Part shown: piece after piece, positions 8,485 to 13,976 of the stretch | Layout: each line of letters begins with the position of its first letter | How positions within the stretch are numbered: position 1 is the stretch's first letter | Virus record (IMG/VR): IMGVR_UViG_3300036857_000123 | Location: 1 to 23,496 of that record | Direction: 5' to 3' (one strand) | From: a virus | DNA: 23,496 nt | Notes under the pieces: model-generated | The model's input: the letters and a program-made list of their open reading frames with translations, nothing else | Database searches by the model: none | Told to the model about the DNA's origin: nothing | Program-made: the position numbers and the translations under genes

Positions 8485-8690
8485 CTATCTGCGCATCCGC
8501 TCCGCCATCTCCTGCTCGGCCTGTATCTGATCCTGCAGGCGGCGCGTCCAATGGAGATTGCGCTTGAGCTCGTCGATTGTCTTGTCGAGGAACACTTGCG
8601 GATCGACGTGATAAAACTGCGCGAGCCAGTAGCTATAGAGGACGAGATCGTCGACGCTCCCGTCCCCTACATAAAAAATCGGAAGATCTT
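8485..8690 (-). CDS. Tail-assembly chaperone frameshift extension (GT-like)
   Basis: In the -1 frame relative to the chaperone gene, an open frame continues past the chaperone stop (8667-8669) to a TAG at 8485, directly before the tape-measure ATG. After the slip site it reads YVGDGSVDDLVLYSYWLAQF and continues with VDPQVFLDKTIDELKRN and a charged helical end, a composition typical of the T part of phage G/GT chaperones. No ATG, and no well-placed GTG, starts this frame: the only early GTG lies well inside it. A run of six T (minus strand, 8673-8678) lies just before the stop, so expression by -1 slippage is the simplest reading. The fused product would run 9098 to 8485, about 204 residues, in register. 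Confidence 0.6.
8667..8680 (-). promoter_or_regulatory. Probable -1 ribosomal frameshift site
   Basis: On the minus strand the chaperone ends CGA TTT TTT ATG TAG. The six-T run (8673-8678) allows the Phe-tRNA to slip back by one base, changing to the frame read as ATT TTT TAT GTA GGG. That frame is open to the tape-measure start. Slippage at a T run just before the zero-frame stop fits the tail-assembly frameshift known in long-tailed phages. No clear downstream pseudoknot was worked out. Confidence 0.5.
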
Positions 8691-9098
8691 GAGCGAGATC
8701 GCGTTCCAGTCGCGCGCCATCAGCATGCGCACGCTCGAGGGCGGGATGGCCGCGAGCTGCGAGATCATCTTGGTCATCTTGATCTCGTCGAACGAGAGCT
8801 TCGGCTCGCCGCCGCCCATGCCGGAGATGACGATCGGATTGCCGGCCTTCTCGATGTCGCCGCCGGTCGGTTCGCGCCATTTGAGGACTGCGACCTCCTC
8901 GCCGTGCGCCTGGATCGGCCTCGTCAGAATATGCGAGAGCGGATCGTCGTTGGCTTGCGGCTCCTCGACGGCGGCGGTCTGCGCGTAATCGAGGCCGCCA
9001 TTCTGCGCCGACGACGTCGGCGTCTGCTGCTGCGGCTCATGCGTCGGCGCCGCCGGCGCCGGCTCTGCGAGTGGTTGACTGTTCATTGCCTCGTTCAT
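8667..9098 (-). CDS. Tail-assembly chaperone, Mu gp41-like
   Basis: A 143-residue protein of the Mu gp41 / phage tail-assembly chaperone group, which coats the tape measure before the tube polymerises. An N-terminal disordered stretch rich in Pro, Gln and Ala (about 1-50) precedes the family core: LSHILTRPIQAHGEEV, LKWREPTGGDIEKAG, then MTKMISQLAAIPPSSVR and DWNAISLKIFRFF. The frame opens further upstream (9131) but inside the tube gene; the ATG at 9098 is preferred because AGGAGG sits 4 bases before it and it falls 11 bases after the tube stop. The gene ends in a T-rich slippery stretch that probably feeds the longer frameshift product. Position between tube and tape measure agrees with the role. 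Confidence 0.85.
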   Translation of the reverse strand: MNEAMNSQPLAEPAPAAPTHEPQQQTPTSSAQNGGLDYAQTAAVEEPQANDDPLSHILTRPIQAHGEEVAVLKWREPTGGDIEKAGNPIVISGMGGGEPKLSFDEIKMTKMISQLAAIPPSSVRMLMARDWNAISLKIFRFFM

Positions 9099-9109
9099 GC
9101 TTCCTCCTG

Positions 9110-9475
9110 TTAAGAGCTGATCTCCTCGCAACTCGTGCCCTCGAACCGCACGCGCACCTGGCCTTCACGGGTGTTGTTCTCGAGGGCCGATTTGCATGCC
9201 GCCTGTTTGAGCACGTAGGTTTTGCCGTTGATGAGCTCGGCGGTCACGGTGACGTCGACCATCGCGTCAAGGTCCTCGAGCAGCACCTCGGGCGTCGTAG
9301 TGACGTCTCCTTCGATCCACGGCACCCGCGGCAGCTCTTGATAACCGTGCACGTAGTCTTGGCCTGCGAGCATCGTGCGCTCGATCGGCGACGACGACAC
9401 GGTGAAGTTGCCGCGGAGTGGGTATTGATCGCCATCGACCTTGAAGAAGGCCGTGCCTGCGACTGCTTGCGCCAT
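9110..9475 (-). CDS. Tail tube protein (Mu gpM-like)
   Basis: A 121-residue protein of the contractile-tail tube family. It forms the inner tube of stacked hexameric rings through which DNA passes. Family landmarks are AGTAFFKVDGDQYPLRG at the N-terminus, then ERTMLAGQDYVHGYQELPRV, WIEGDVTT, ELINGKTYVL, and the C-terminal NTREGQVRVRFEGTSCEE; length is near the usual 115-120. GGAG lies 8 bases before the ATG at 9475. The gene has its own 110-base leader, containing a terminator-like hairpin and a 21-base element shared with the sheath leader, so its level may be set separately from the sheath. Confidence 0.93.
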   Translation of the reverse strand: MAQAVAGTAFFKVDGDQYPLRGNFTVSSSPIERTMLAGQDYVHGYQELPRVPWIEGDVTTTPEVLLEDLDAMVDVTVTAELINGKTYVLKQAACKSALENNTREGQVRVRFEGTSCEEISS

Positions 9476-9523
9476 AGTGGGATCTCCATCTAGCGGGAGT
9501 GACGCGTCTCACGACGGATCGAG
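9476..9523 (-). promoter_or_regulatory. Leader element of tail tube gene (copy 1 of shared 21-mer)
   Basis: Minus-strand bases 9523-9503 read CTCGATCCGTCGTGAGACGC plus one more G. The same 21 bases, with one change, occur at 11182-11162 before the sheath gene. Inside is a small hairpin, CGTC-GTGA-GACG (9505-9516), whose loop is of the GNRA type. A GATGGAGA Shine-Dalgarno block (9483-9490) and the ATG follow at nearly the same distance as in the sheath leader. No -35/-10 pair is clear, so an mRNA-level role (stability or translation) is as likely as a promoter. Confidence 0.5.
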
Positions 9524-9558
9524 CGGTCCTGATCCCGCGCGGGCCGTTTGCGCGGAAG

Positions 9559-9577
9559 AAAAGGCGCGGGCGCCTTT
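9559..9577 (-). terminator. Terminator-like hairpin after the sheath gene
   Basis: On the minus strand, AAAGGCG-CCCG-CGCCTTT followed by a further T, starting 10 bases after the sheath stop. Stem 7 bp, loop 4 bases, with an A run before and T run after: the shape of an intrinsic terminator. It may instead act as a partial terminator or an mRNA 3'-end protector, since the tube gene lies downstream in the same direction. Confidence 0.5.
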
Positions 9578-9586
9578 CGCTTCGAC

Positions 9587-11137
9587 TTACCGGAGAATCT
9601 CGGCGTCCTGGCCGCGGTTGGATTGGAGTCTGAACTGCACCAGCACGGCGTAGATGCGCAGCTGGTTCACGAGATCGGGCGGGTACAGAACGTTGAGCCG
9701 ATTCGGGTTATTAGGGTCACGCTCGACGATGAGGTTCGCCTTGTAGCTGGCGACGTCCTCGACCAGGCCGTTGAATTCGTCGATGCGATATTCGGCGACG
9801 AGCTCGGCCTTGACGATCTTGGGCGTGACAATTTTCTGCCCGACGCCGAAGCGGGTGCCGTCGTTGGCGAGTTTATGGCGCGGGAATTTCGAGGTGATCG
9901 CCTGGCGCTGATTGCGGATCAGCCGCGCCAGCGTTGCCATGGTGGTCACCAGCTCATAGGCATCGTCGCTCTGGCCATAGAGGTTGAGCTGGTAGGTGGT
10001 CGTGTCCCGCATGATCATCGGCTGACCATCGGAGCCGCGTTTCTGCGTCGCGATACCCACGCCGGAAAGGCTGTTGACCTCCGGCAGGATGAACGTGTCC
10101 TCCGGCCTGGCCGGCAGGATCTTGTTGAGCGACAAGGTCTGCAGCGGGCGCGCCGGATCGTTGGTCAGCGCGCGTGCGGACTTGCTGGCATAGGCCGCCG
10201 CCCACTCGTAGGTCGGCGATGGCGCCAGCGGCTCGACGCCCATGATCGAGGTCGGGCCGAAATTGCGCGTCTCGCCGAACACGATGAGGTCGGAATAGTC
10301 ATCGCGCTTGGCAGCGAACAGATGACCATAGAGCTGGCGCATCCAGCCCCAGCGTCCGGTGTCGTCGAACCCCCATTCCTGCTCGAAGTCGAACAGCGTA
10401 TTCGAATCGGTGTTGGCAAGCGCGACATATTCATATTCGTGCTCGCCGAGGTTCGCGATCGCGTTGGTGTAATCGGGCACGCCGGCGCCGCCGGAGAGGC
10501 TTGCGGGCATCGTCACCGCCATGCCGGGCGGGAGCGCCTGGCCGCCGACTTTGCCGTAGTAGTTCAAAGTCAGCGAGATGTCGTTGCCGTTCACGCCCTT
10601 GGTCTTGCAGGTCAACGTGACCGTGTCGGTTGCGGCCGCCGCGGTTACCGGCAAGCTCGGAATGTCGTTGATCGCCGCCGCCAGCGCGGTGGCGATGGTG
10701 TCCGGCGTGTCGGTGGTCCCGCAGACGATGCCGACGTGATGCCCGGCGATGTAGAGATGCAGCATCCCGGCCTCGGTCGGGACCGCGTCGATCGAGATGT
10801 CGCCGGTTGCCGCAATCGAGCCCGCCAGCGGCGCGACCGGCAGCGCCCAAATCTCCTGCGCGAAGTTGTTCGCGAAGCTCGCCGCGAACATGCAAGCGAG
10901 CTCGGATCCTTCGCCATATTGGTGATCCGCCTCGGCCTGCGTCCCGATCGGCCGCGGCACGTCGGGCACGGCGATGCCCGCGGTGACGCCGGTGGTCGCG
11001 TCGCTTTCGGTGATCATCGAGCCGACGAGGAGGATCGGCTGCCGCACGATCGGCAAGCCCGCCATCGACGGATCGATCTCGGCCCAGAATAGCGGCATCC
11101 GCCAATTGGCGGGAATCGAGTCAAAGCTGATGGGCAT
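9587..11137 (-). CDS. Contractile tail sheath protein (Mu gpL-like)
   Basis: A 516-residue sheath protein; its contraction drives the tube through the cell envelope. It shows the Mu L pattern: ISFDSIPANWRMPLFWAEID at the start, RQPILLVGSM, an FGxGS-like YGEGSELACMFA, then AGMLHLYIAGHHVGIV, LPVTAAAATDTVTLT and VNGNDISL, and the conserved C-terminal domain that locks onto the tube (NGLVEDVASYKANLIVERDP, then LVNQLRIYAVLVQFRL). Length is close to Mu L (about 495). GGAG occurs in GATGGAGA about 8 bases before ATG 11137. The leader shares a 21-base element with the tube leader, and both ends of the gene are flanked by hairpin/T-run structures, which would allow a separate, high dose of sheath. Confidence 0.95.
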   Translation of the reverse strand: MPISFDSIPANWRMPLFWAEIDPSMAGLPIVRQPILLVGSMITESDATTGVTAGIAVPDVPRPIGTQAEADHQYGEGSELACMFAASFANNFAQEIWALPVAPLAGSIAATGDISIDAVPTEAGMLHLYIAGHHVGIVCGTTDTPDTIATALAAAINDIPSLPVTAAAATDTVTLTCKTKGVNGNDISLTLNYYGKVGGQALPPGMAVTMPASLSGGAGVPDYTNAIANLGEHEYEYVALANTDSNTLFDFEQEWGFDDTGRWGWMRQLYGHLFAAKRDDYSDLIVFGETRNFGPTSIMGVEPLAPSPTYEWAAAYASKSARALTNDPARPLQTLSLNKILPARPEDTFILPEVNSLSGVGIATQKRGSDGQPMIMRDTTTYQLNLYGQSDDAYELVTTMATLARLIRNQRQAITSKFPRHKLANDGTRFGVGQKIVTPKIVKAELVAEYRIDEFNGLVEDVASYKANLIVERDPNNPNRLNVLYPPDLVNQLRIYAVLVQFRLQSNRGQDAEILR

Positions 11138-11182
11138 GGACGTTCTCCATCGGAGGAAAGGCGCGTCTCACGACGGACCGAG
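11138..11182 (-). promoter_or_regulatory. Leader element of tail sheath gene (copy 2 of shared 21-mer)
   Basis: Minus-strand bases 11182-11162 repeat the 21-mer of the tube leader (one mismatch, 11178 against 9519). They carry the same CGTC-GTGA-GACG mini-hairpin (11164-11175). The element ends 24 bases before the sheath ATG, against 27 for the tube. A GATGGAGA block (11144-11151) provides the Shine-Dalgarno site in both. Beyond these blocks the two leaders differ, so the shared parts look selected rather than a recent copy of the whole leader. Confidence 0.5.
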
Positions 11183-11205
11183 AAAAAGAGGCGAGGCGCG
11201 CCGCT
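11183..11205 (-). terminator. Weak terminator-like hairpin before the sheath leader
   Basis: Immediately after the TAA of the DUF2635-like gene the minus strand reads GGCG-CGCCT-CGCC followed by TCTTTTT. The stem is only 4 bp in this pairing, although the GC content is high and the T run is good. It occupies the same place relative to the sheath leader as the stronger hairpin does relative to the tube leader. Confidence 0.3.
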
Positions 11206-11553
11206 TTAGGTTTGCGGATCGCGCGCGCGCCGGCGTTGGTGCGTTGTGCGCTCGCCTTCGTCCTCGCGCTTGTGCGCCTGCGGCGCGCGGATGGCTTCCG
11301 CGACCGCGTCATCCGCAAGCTTGACCGTACCTTCCCTCAGCCGCCGCCAGGTGAAGGAATCGAGCGGCCACTCGACCGAGTCGCCGATGTTGGGAAGAAA
11401 TTTCTGGCGCGTGACGCCGTGTTGGAGGGCCCGGCGATATTTCTCTTCCGTGGCGACCACGCGCACATGCGTCGGCCGCGAAAGATCGTCCGGCTTGTGC
11501 CGCTTCGCCGCCGGCAGCGCACGACCATGCTGGTGCTTGATCGAGAGGTCCAT
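11206..11553 (-). CDS. DUF2635 / Mu gp38-like small tail-region protein
   Basis: A 115-residue basic protein. The core THVRVVATEEKYRRALQHGV, FLPNIGDSVEW and TWRRLREGTVKLAD resembles the DUF2635 family (Mu gp38), whose members carry a V-DP...G-x-V...WRRRL-GDV pattern and always sit just upstream of the sheath gene; function is unknown. This version has a longer N-terminus and a strongly charged C-terminal tail (HKREDEGERTTHQRRRARD). The frame opens at an ATG at 11616, but that has no binding site and overlaps an inverted repeat; the ATG at 11553 has GGGAG 6 bases upstream and is chosen. The gene sits before the sheath as expected for the family. Confidence 0.65.
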   Translation of the reverse strand: MDLSIKHQHGRALPAAKRHKPDDLSRPTHVRVVATEEKYRRALQHGVTRQKFLPNIGDSVEWPLDSFTWRRLREGTVKLADDAVAEAIRAPQAHKREDEGERTTHQRRRARDPQT

Positions 11554-11592
11554 GGTGGGCTCCCAGTCGAGTGCTTCCAAAGTTCGAATCAT

Positions 11593-11621
11593 ATGTGGCA
11601 TTCGAAATAGCCACATTTTTT
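11593..11621 (+). terminator. Plus-strand terminator-like inverted repeat
   Basis: ATGTGGC (11593-11599) pairs perfectly with GCCACAT (11610-11616) across a 10-base loop, followed on the plus strand by TTTTT. The orientation is antisense to all genes here. It lies in the roughly 105-base gap between the probable tail terminator gene and the DUF2635-like gene. It could block antisense transcription, or act on the sense strand as a processing hairpin (there it is preceded by an A run). Confidence 0.35.
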
Positions 11622-11658
11622 GGGCCGAAGTCCAAAGCCGGCAATTGAGCGGTTTCGT

Positions 11659-12294
11659 CTAGTTTTGCTCGAGGACGTATTCGGTGATGATCGGCTGGCG
11701 GTTGGGATCTTCGGGCCAGGGATAGATGACCTTGACGTGCATCGCCTCGAACACGTCACTGATCACCGGCTCGAAGAACGTGCGATAGGTGACAATCCAC
11801 TCCATCTGCATTTCAGCGATCGGCAGCGTGTTCTGGCGGCCGGCGGTGCCGTAGACGAAGCGGCGAGAGCCGCTGACCACAGCCTCGAGCATCTGGCGCG
11901 TGGCATAGACCTCGGGATCGACCGCCGGCCATTTGGCCCAATCGGGATCGTGCAGGAGCTTCATGATCGACCAGTGCCCCGCGTCGAGCAGTTCCTCGAC
12001 CTGGTCGGTGTCGTTGTTCTCGATGATGTAGGAGAACCCGAGCGTGAGCTTGTGCAGGAAATGTTGCGGGCCGTGATTGTTCTGCCCGAACTCGGCAAAG
12101 GTTTCATCCGGCATCAGGTAGACGCCGAGATAGGGTATGTGCTGCTCCTGGATCGGGCCGATCGCCGGCGTGCGGCTGAACTTGACGACGCCGGCGGCAA
12201 ACGGCGGCACTAGCTTGAGCCGGTCAAGGATGACGTTGCGGATCATCCACGAATAGGAATTTGCATAGATGGGATCGGGAGTCGTCACGTTCAT
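11659..12294 (-). CDS. Probable tail terminator / neck protein
   Basis: A 211-residue protein with no enzymatic motif. It has alternating strands and helices: PIQEQHIPYLGVYLMPDETF, then HKLTLGFSYIIENNDTDQVE, LLHDPDWAKWPAVD, and near the end LPIAEMQMEWIVTYRTFFEP. In myoviruses with this layout the gene between the head-tail joining protein and the sheath is usually the tail terminator, which caps the finished tail and joins it to the neck; the assignment here rests mainly on position and size. The open frame extends far upstream, but the ATG at 12294 overlaps the previous stop as ATGA, which fixes the start. Not confirmed by a motif I can name. Confidence 0.55.
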   Translation of the reverse strand: MNVTTPDPIYANSYSWMIRNVILDRLKLVPPFAAGVVKFSRTPAIGPIQEQHIPYLGVYLMPDETFAEFGQNNHGPQHFLHKLTLGFSYIIENNDTDQVEELLDAGHWSIMKLLHDPDWAKWPAVDPEVYATRQMLEAVVSGSRRFVYGTAGRQNTLPIAEMQMEWIVTYRTFFEPVISDVFEAMHVKVIYPWPEDPNRQPIITEYVLEQN

Positions 12295-12659
12295 GGCGTC
12301 GGCTTCGGTGCCGTGAGTTTGCGCAGCGTGATGGTGATCATCCCGCCGGCATTGCCGGGCGTGAGGTCGAGCACTAAAAACGAGCCGCCTTTGACGCCCT
12401 GGTGAAAGGGAATATCGATTTGATCGCCCTGCATCGGCACGATCGGGAATTCGGCGTCGAGAATGTCGAGATAGGTTTGTGCGTCGGAGAAAACCGCCGG
12501 GCCCTCGGCGATGACGTCGAGCTCTTTCTGGTCGTAATAGCCGCGCGCGTTGTAAGCCGGCGCCCCGGGCTGGCTCACCAGCGGCGTCACCGTGATCGGC
12601 CGCGCCCACACATCGAAGTTCGGCTTGTAGACGCTGTCGCTGAGATTGTAGAGCGCCAC
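12291..12659 (-). CDS. Head-tail joining protein
   Basis: A 122-residue, mostly beta protein. It starts with a GTG at 12659 directly after the upstream TGA, with GAGGG 7 bases before it. Sequence landmarks are DVWARPITVTPLVSQPGAPAY, RGYYDQKELDVIAEG, SDAQTYLDILDAEFPIVPMQ, then GDQIDIPF. The pattern of a SDxQTxLDI segment followed by a GD-V-IP segment fits small head-tail joining/adaptor proteins of the lambda gpFII type, which bind below the connector ring and receive the tail. It lies between the gp10-like neck protein and the probable tail terminator. The family-level name is tentative; the neck location is well supported. Confidence 0.55.
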   Translation of the reverse strand: MALYNLSDSVYKPNFDVWARPITVTPLVSQPGAPAYNARGYYDQKELDVIAEGPAVFSDAQTYLDILDAEFPIVPMQGDQIDIPFHQGVKGGSFLVLDLTPGNAGGMITITLRKLTAPKPTP

Positions 12660-13130
12660 TCAGGAGCCCTCGCGCATGTGCGTGAGAAACTTCTCGGCTT
12701 CGCGATAGGCGATCTGCCGCAGATGGAAGCGCGGGCGGTTGATGACGCTGCTGACGCCGACGTACATGACTTTCTTGTCGGTCGCGCGCAGCAACACGCG
12801 TTTGCCTTTCGGACGGATGAGCCTGCCGCCGTATTTGCGCACTTGAATGCGCAGTGGCTTGACCGGGACCCACAGCAGCGGGTGGCCGACGCTGGTCGCG
12901 CCGTATTCGAACACTTTGAGAAACCCGGGCTTGAGAAAGCATTGAATGACATAGCCGCCGGTGACCCTTTTCACGCTGGTCGTGTAACCCTTCGTGTATC
13001 TGCCGAAGCGGCCGGCGCGGGCGATGTCCTGGCGCGAGCTCTGCTGGATCGCGCGCGCGGTGGCGGCCACGGCGCTGCCCATGATCGGGCCGAATTCGCG
13101 CAGCGGTGCTTTGGCCTCGATCAGGAACAT
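12660..13130 (-). CDS. Neck protein, HK97 gp10-like
   Basis: A 156-residue basic protein. The N-terminal part is helical (FGPIMGSAVAATARAIQQSS), followed by a beta-rich centre (VKRVTGGYVIQCFLKPGFLK, VFEYGATSVGHPLLWVPV, KPLRIQVRKYGGRLIRPKGK) and RFHLRQIAYREAEKFL at the end. This layout is typical of HK97 gp10-like minor tail/neck proteins, which add to the head-tail interface. The real start is the ATG at 13130 overlapping the connector stop by one base (TGATG); a larger open frame upstream lies in connector sequence. No binding site is visible, so translation depends on coupling. Confidence 0.65.
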   Translation of the reverse strand: MFLIEAKAPLREFGPIMGSAVAATARAIQQSSRQDIARAGRFGRYTKGYTTSVKRVTGGYVIQCFLKPGFLKVFEYGATSVGHPLLWVPVKPLRIQVRKYGGRLIRPKGKRVLLRATDKKVMYVGVSSVINRPRFHLRQIAYREAEKFLTHMREGS

Positions 13131-13789
13131 CAGATGAAATACCGCGTATATTTCGAAAGCACGTTTTTGCTCGCGCTCTGCGCCGCCGGCGAGGCCGCAC
13201 CGCCGCCAGCCATCACCAGATCCTTGGGCGAGAAATAGATCACGCGGCTGTCCTTGTGCGCCAACATGCGCACGCCGCTGCCGCTGGTGGTGGCGATCCT
13301 GAGCTCGGCCTGCACGCCGCGCACGCGCATTCCGGTGACCTGCTGCAGCGCGAGCGGCGCCTCCTCGGGCAAGTCGTAGCCGCCGGTATAGGTGACGACG
13401 ATCTCGCTCGAGCAGCCGTTGAGGAGGATGAGCTTGCCGGAAAGCGGCTCGAGATCGTAGCCGGTCGGATCGATCAGGCTGCCGCGCGGGCTCTCGACGC
13501 TCTCGATGTCCTTGGGCTTGACCGGATAATGCGAGAGCCAGATCTTGCAGGTGCCGTCCGGGCAGCAAACCGGCGCGACGCAGCGCCAGGTCTCCTCGAC
13601 CTTCTCCTTGGCAAACACCCGATTGCACTCGACCGCGATCGCCTCGGAGTTCTGCGAGATCAGCATCTCGAGCTGCGAATCGCCGCTCGTATCCCCCTCG
13701 GGAATATCGAGCAGGATCTTGCAGTCTTCGAGCGAGATGAGGTCGTGCGTCTCGGCCGGCTCGAGCACCTTGATGACGACGTCAACCAT
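13130..13789 (-). CDS. Head-tail connector protein (gp6-like adaptor)
   Basis: A 219-residue protein of the HK97 gp6 / SPP1 gp15-like adaptor group that forms the ring under the portal. The N-terminus has LISLEDCKILLDIPEGDTSG, then DSQLEMLISQNSEAIAVECN, the two adaptor helices, followed by FAKEKVEETWRC. A beta segment (IWLSHYPVKPKDIESVES) is the usual middle hairpin, then IVVTYTGGYDLPEEAPLALQ and a long helix. The C-terminal 60 residues (KDSRVIYFSPKDL onward) are an addition to the short family core. The ATG at 13789 overlaps the end of a small upstream ORF by 8 bases and has no clear binding site of its own. Confidence 0.85.
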   Translation of the reverse strand: MVDVVIKVLEPAETHDLISLEDCKILLDIPEGDTSGDSQLEMLISQNSEAIAVECNRVFAKEKVEETWRCVAPVCCPDGTCKIWLSHYPVKPKDIESVESPRGSLIDPTGYDLEPLSGKLILLNGCSSEIVVTYTGGYDLPEEAPLALQQVTGMRVRGVQAELRIATTSGSGVRMLAHKDSRVIYFSPKDLVMAGGGAASPAAQSASKNVLSKYTRYFI

Positions 13790-13904
13790 GGCGGAGCAGT
13801 TCGACGAGTTTGGCCTTGCGACGACGCTCGAGCGCGAACAGCGCGAGCAGCAGCCGACGATCGCGGGCCGGACCGTGGGTGAGGACGACGCGGGCGGGAC
13901 ACAT
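13782..13904 (-). CDS. Small ORF, 40 residues, possibly remnant of a broken gene
   Basis: An ATG at 13904 opens a 40-residue frame starting MCPARVVLTHGPARDRRLLL and ending with basic residues and LVELLRHG; its stop overlaps the connector start by 8 bases. Third codon positions are mostly G or C as in neighbouring genes, which supports recent coding. Two other frames upstream (13905-13980) also look coding in pieces: [10 protein letters not shown] from an ATG overlapping the collagen gene stop, then LADLEHEAAS. Together they suggest one ancestral gene of about 65 residues interrupted by two frameshifts, or overlapping tiny genes. Function unknown. Confidence 0.35.
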   Translation of the reverse strand: MCPARVVLTHGPARDRRLLLALFALERRRKAKLVELLRHG

Positions 13905-13976
13905 GGTGGCGATCAGCTCGCGGCTTCGTGCTCGAGGTCGGCCAAGCGCGCCACCCCAGGATGCACTGCCGCGGAG

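Noticed and set aside
7801-8988. 395-residue plus-strand ORF
   Set aside because: Antisense of the first tape measure and the chaperone; crosses several real gene borders and has no good start signal.
9548-11092. 514-residue plus-strand ORF
   Set aside because: Mirror of the tail sheath gene, which has unmistakable family landmarks; Arg/Asp/His-rich composition is typical of antisense frames in high-GC DNA.
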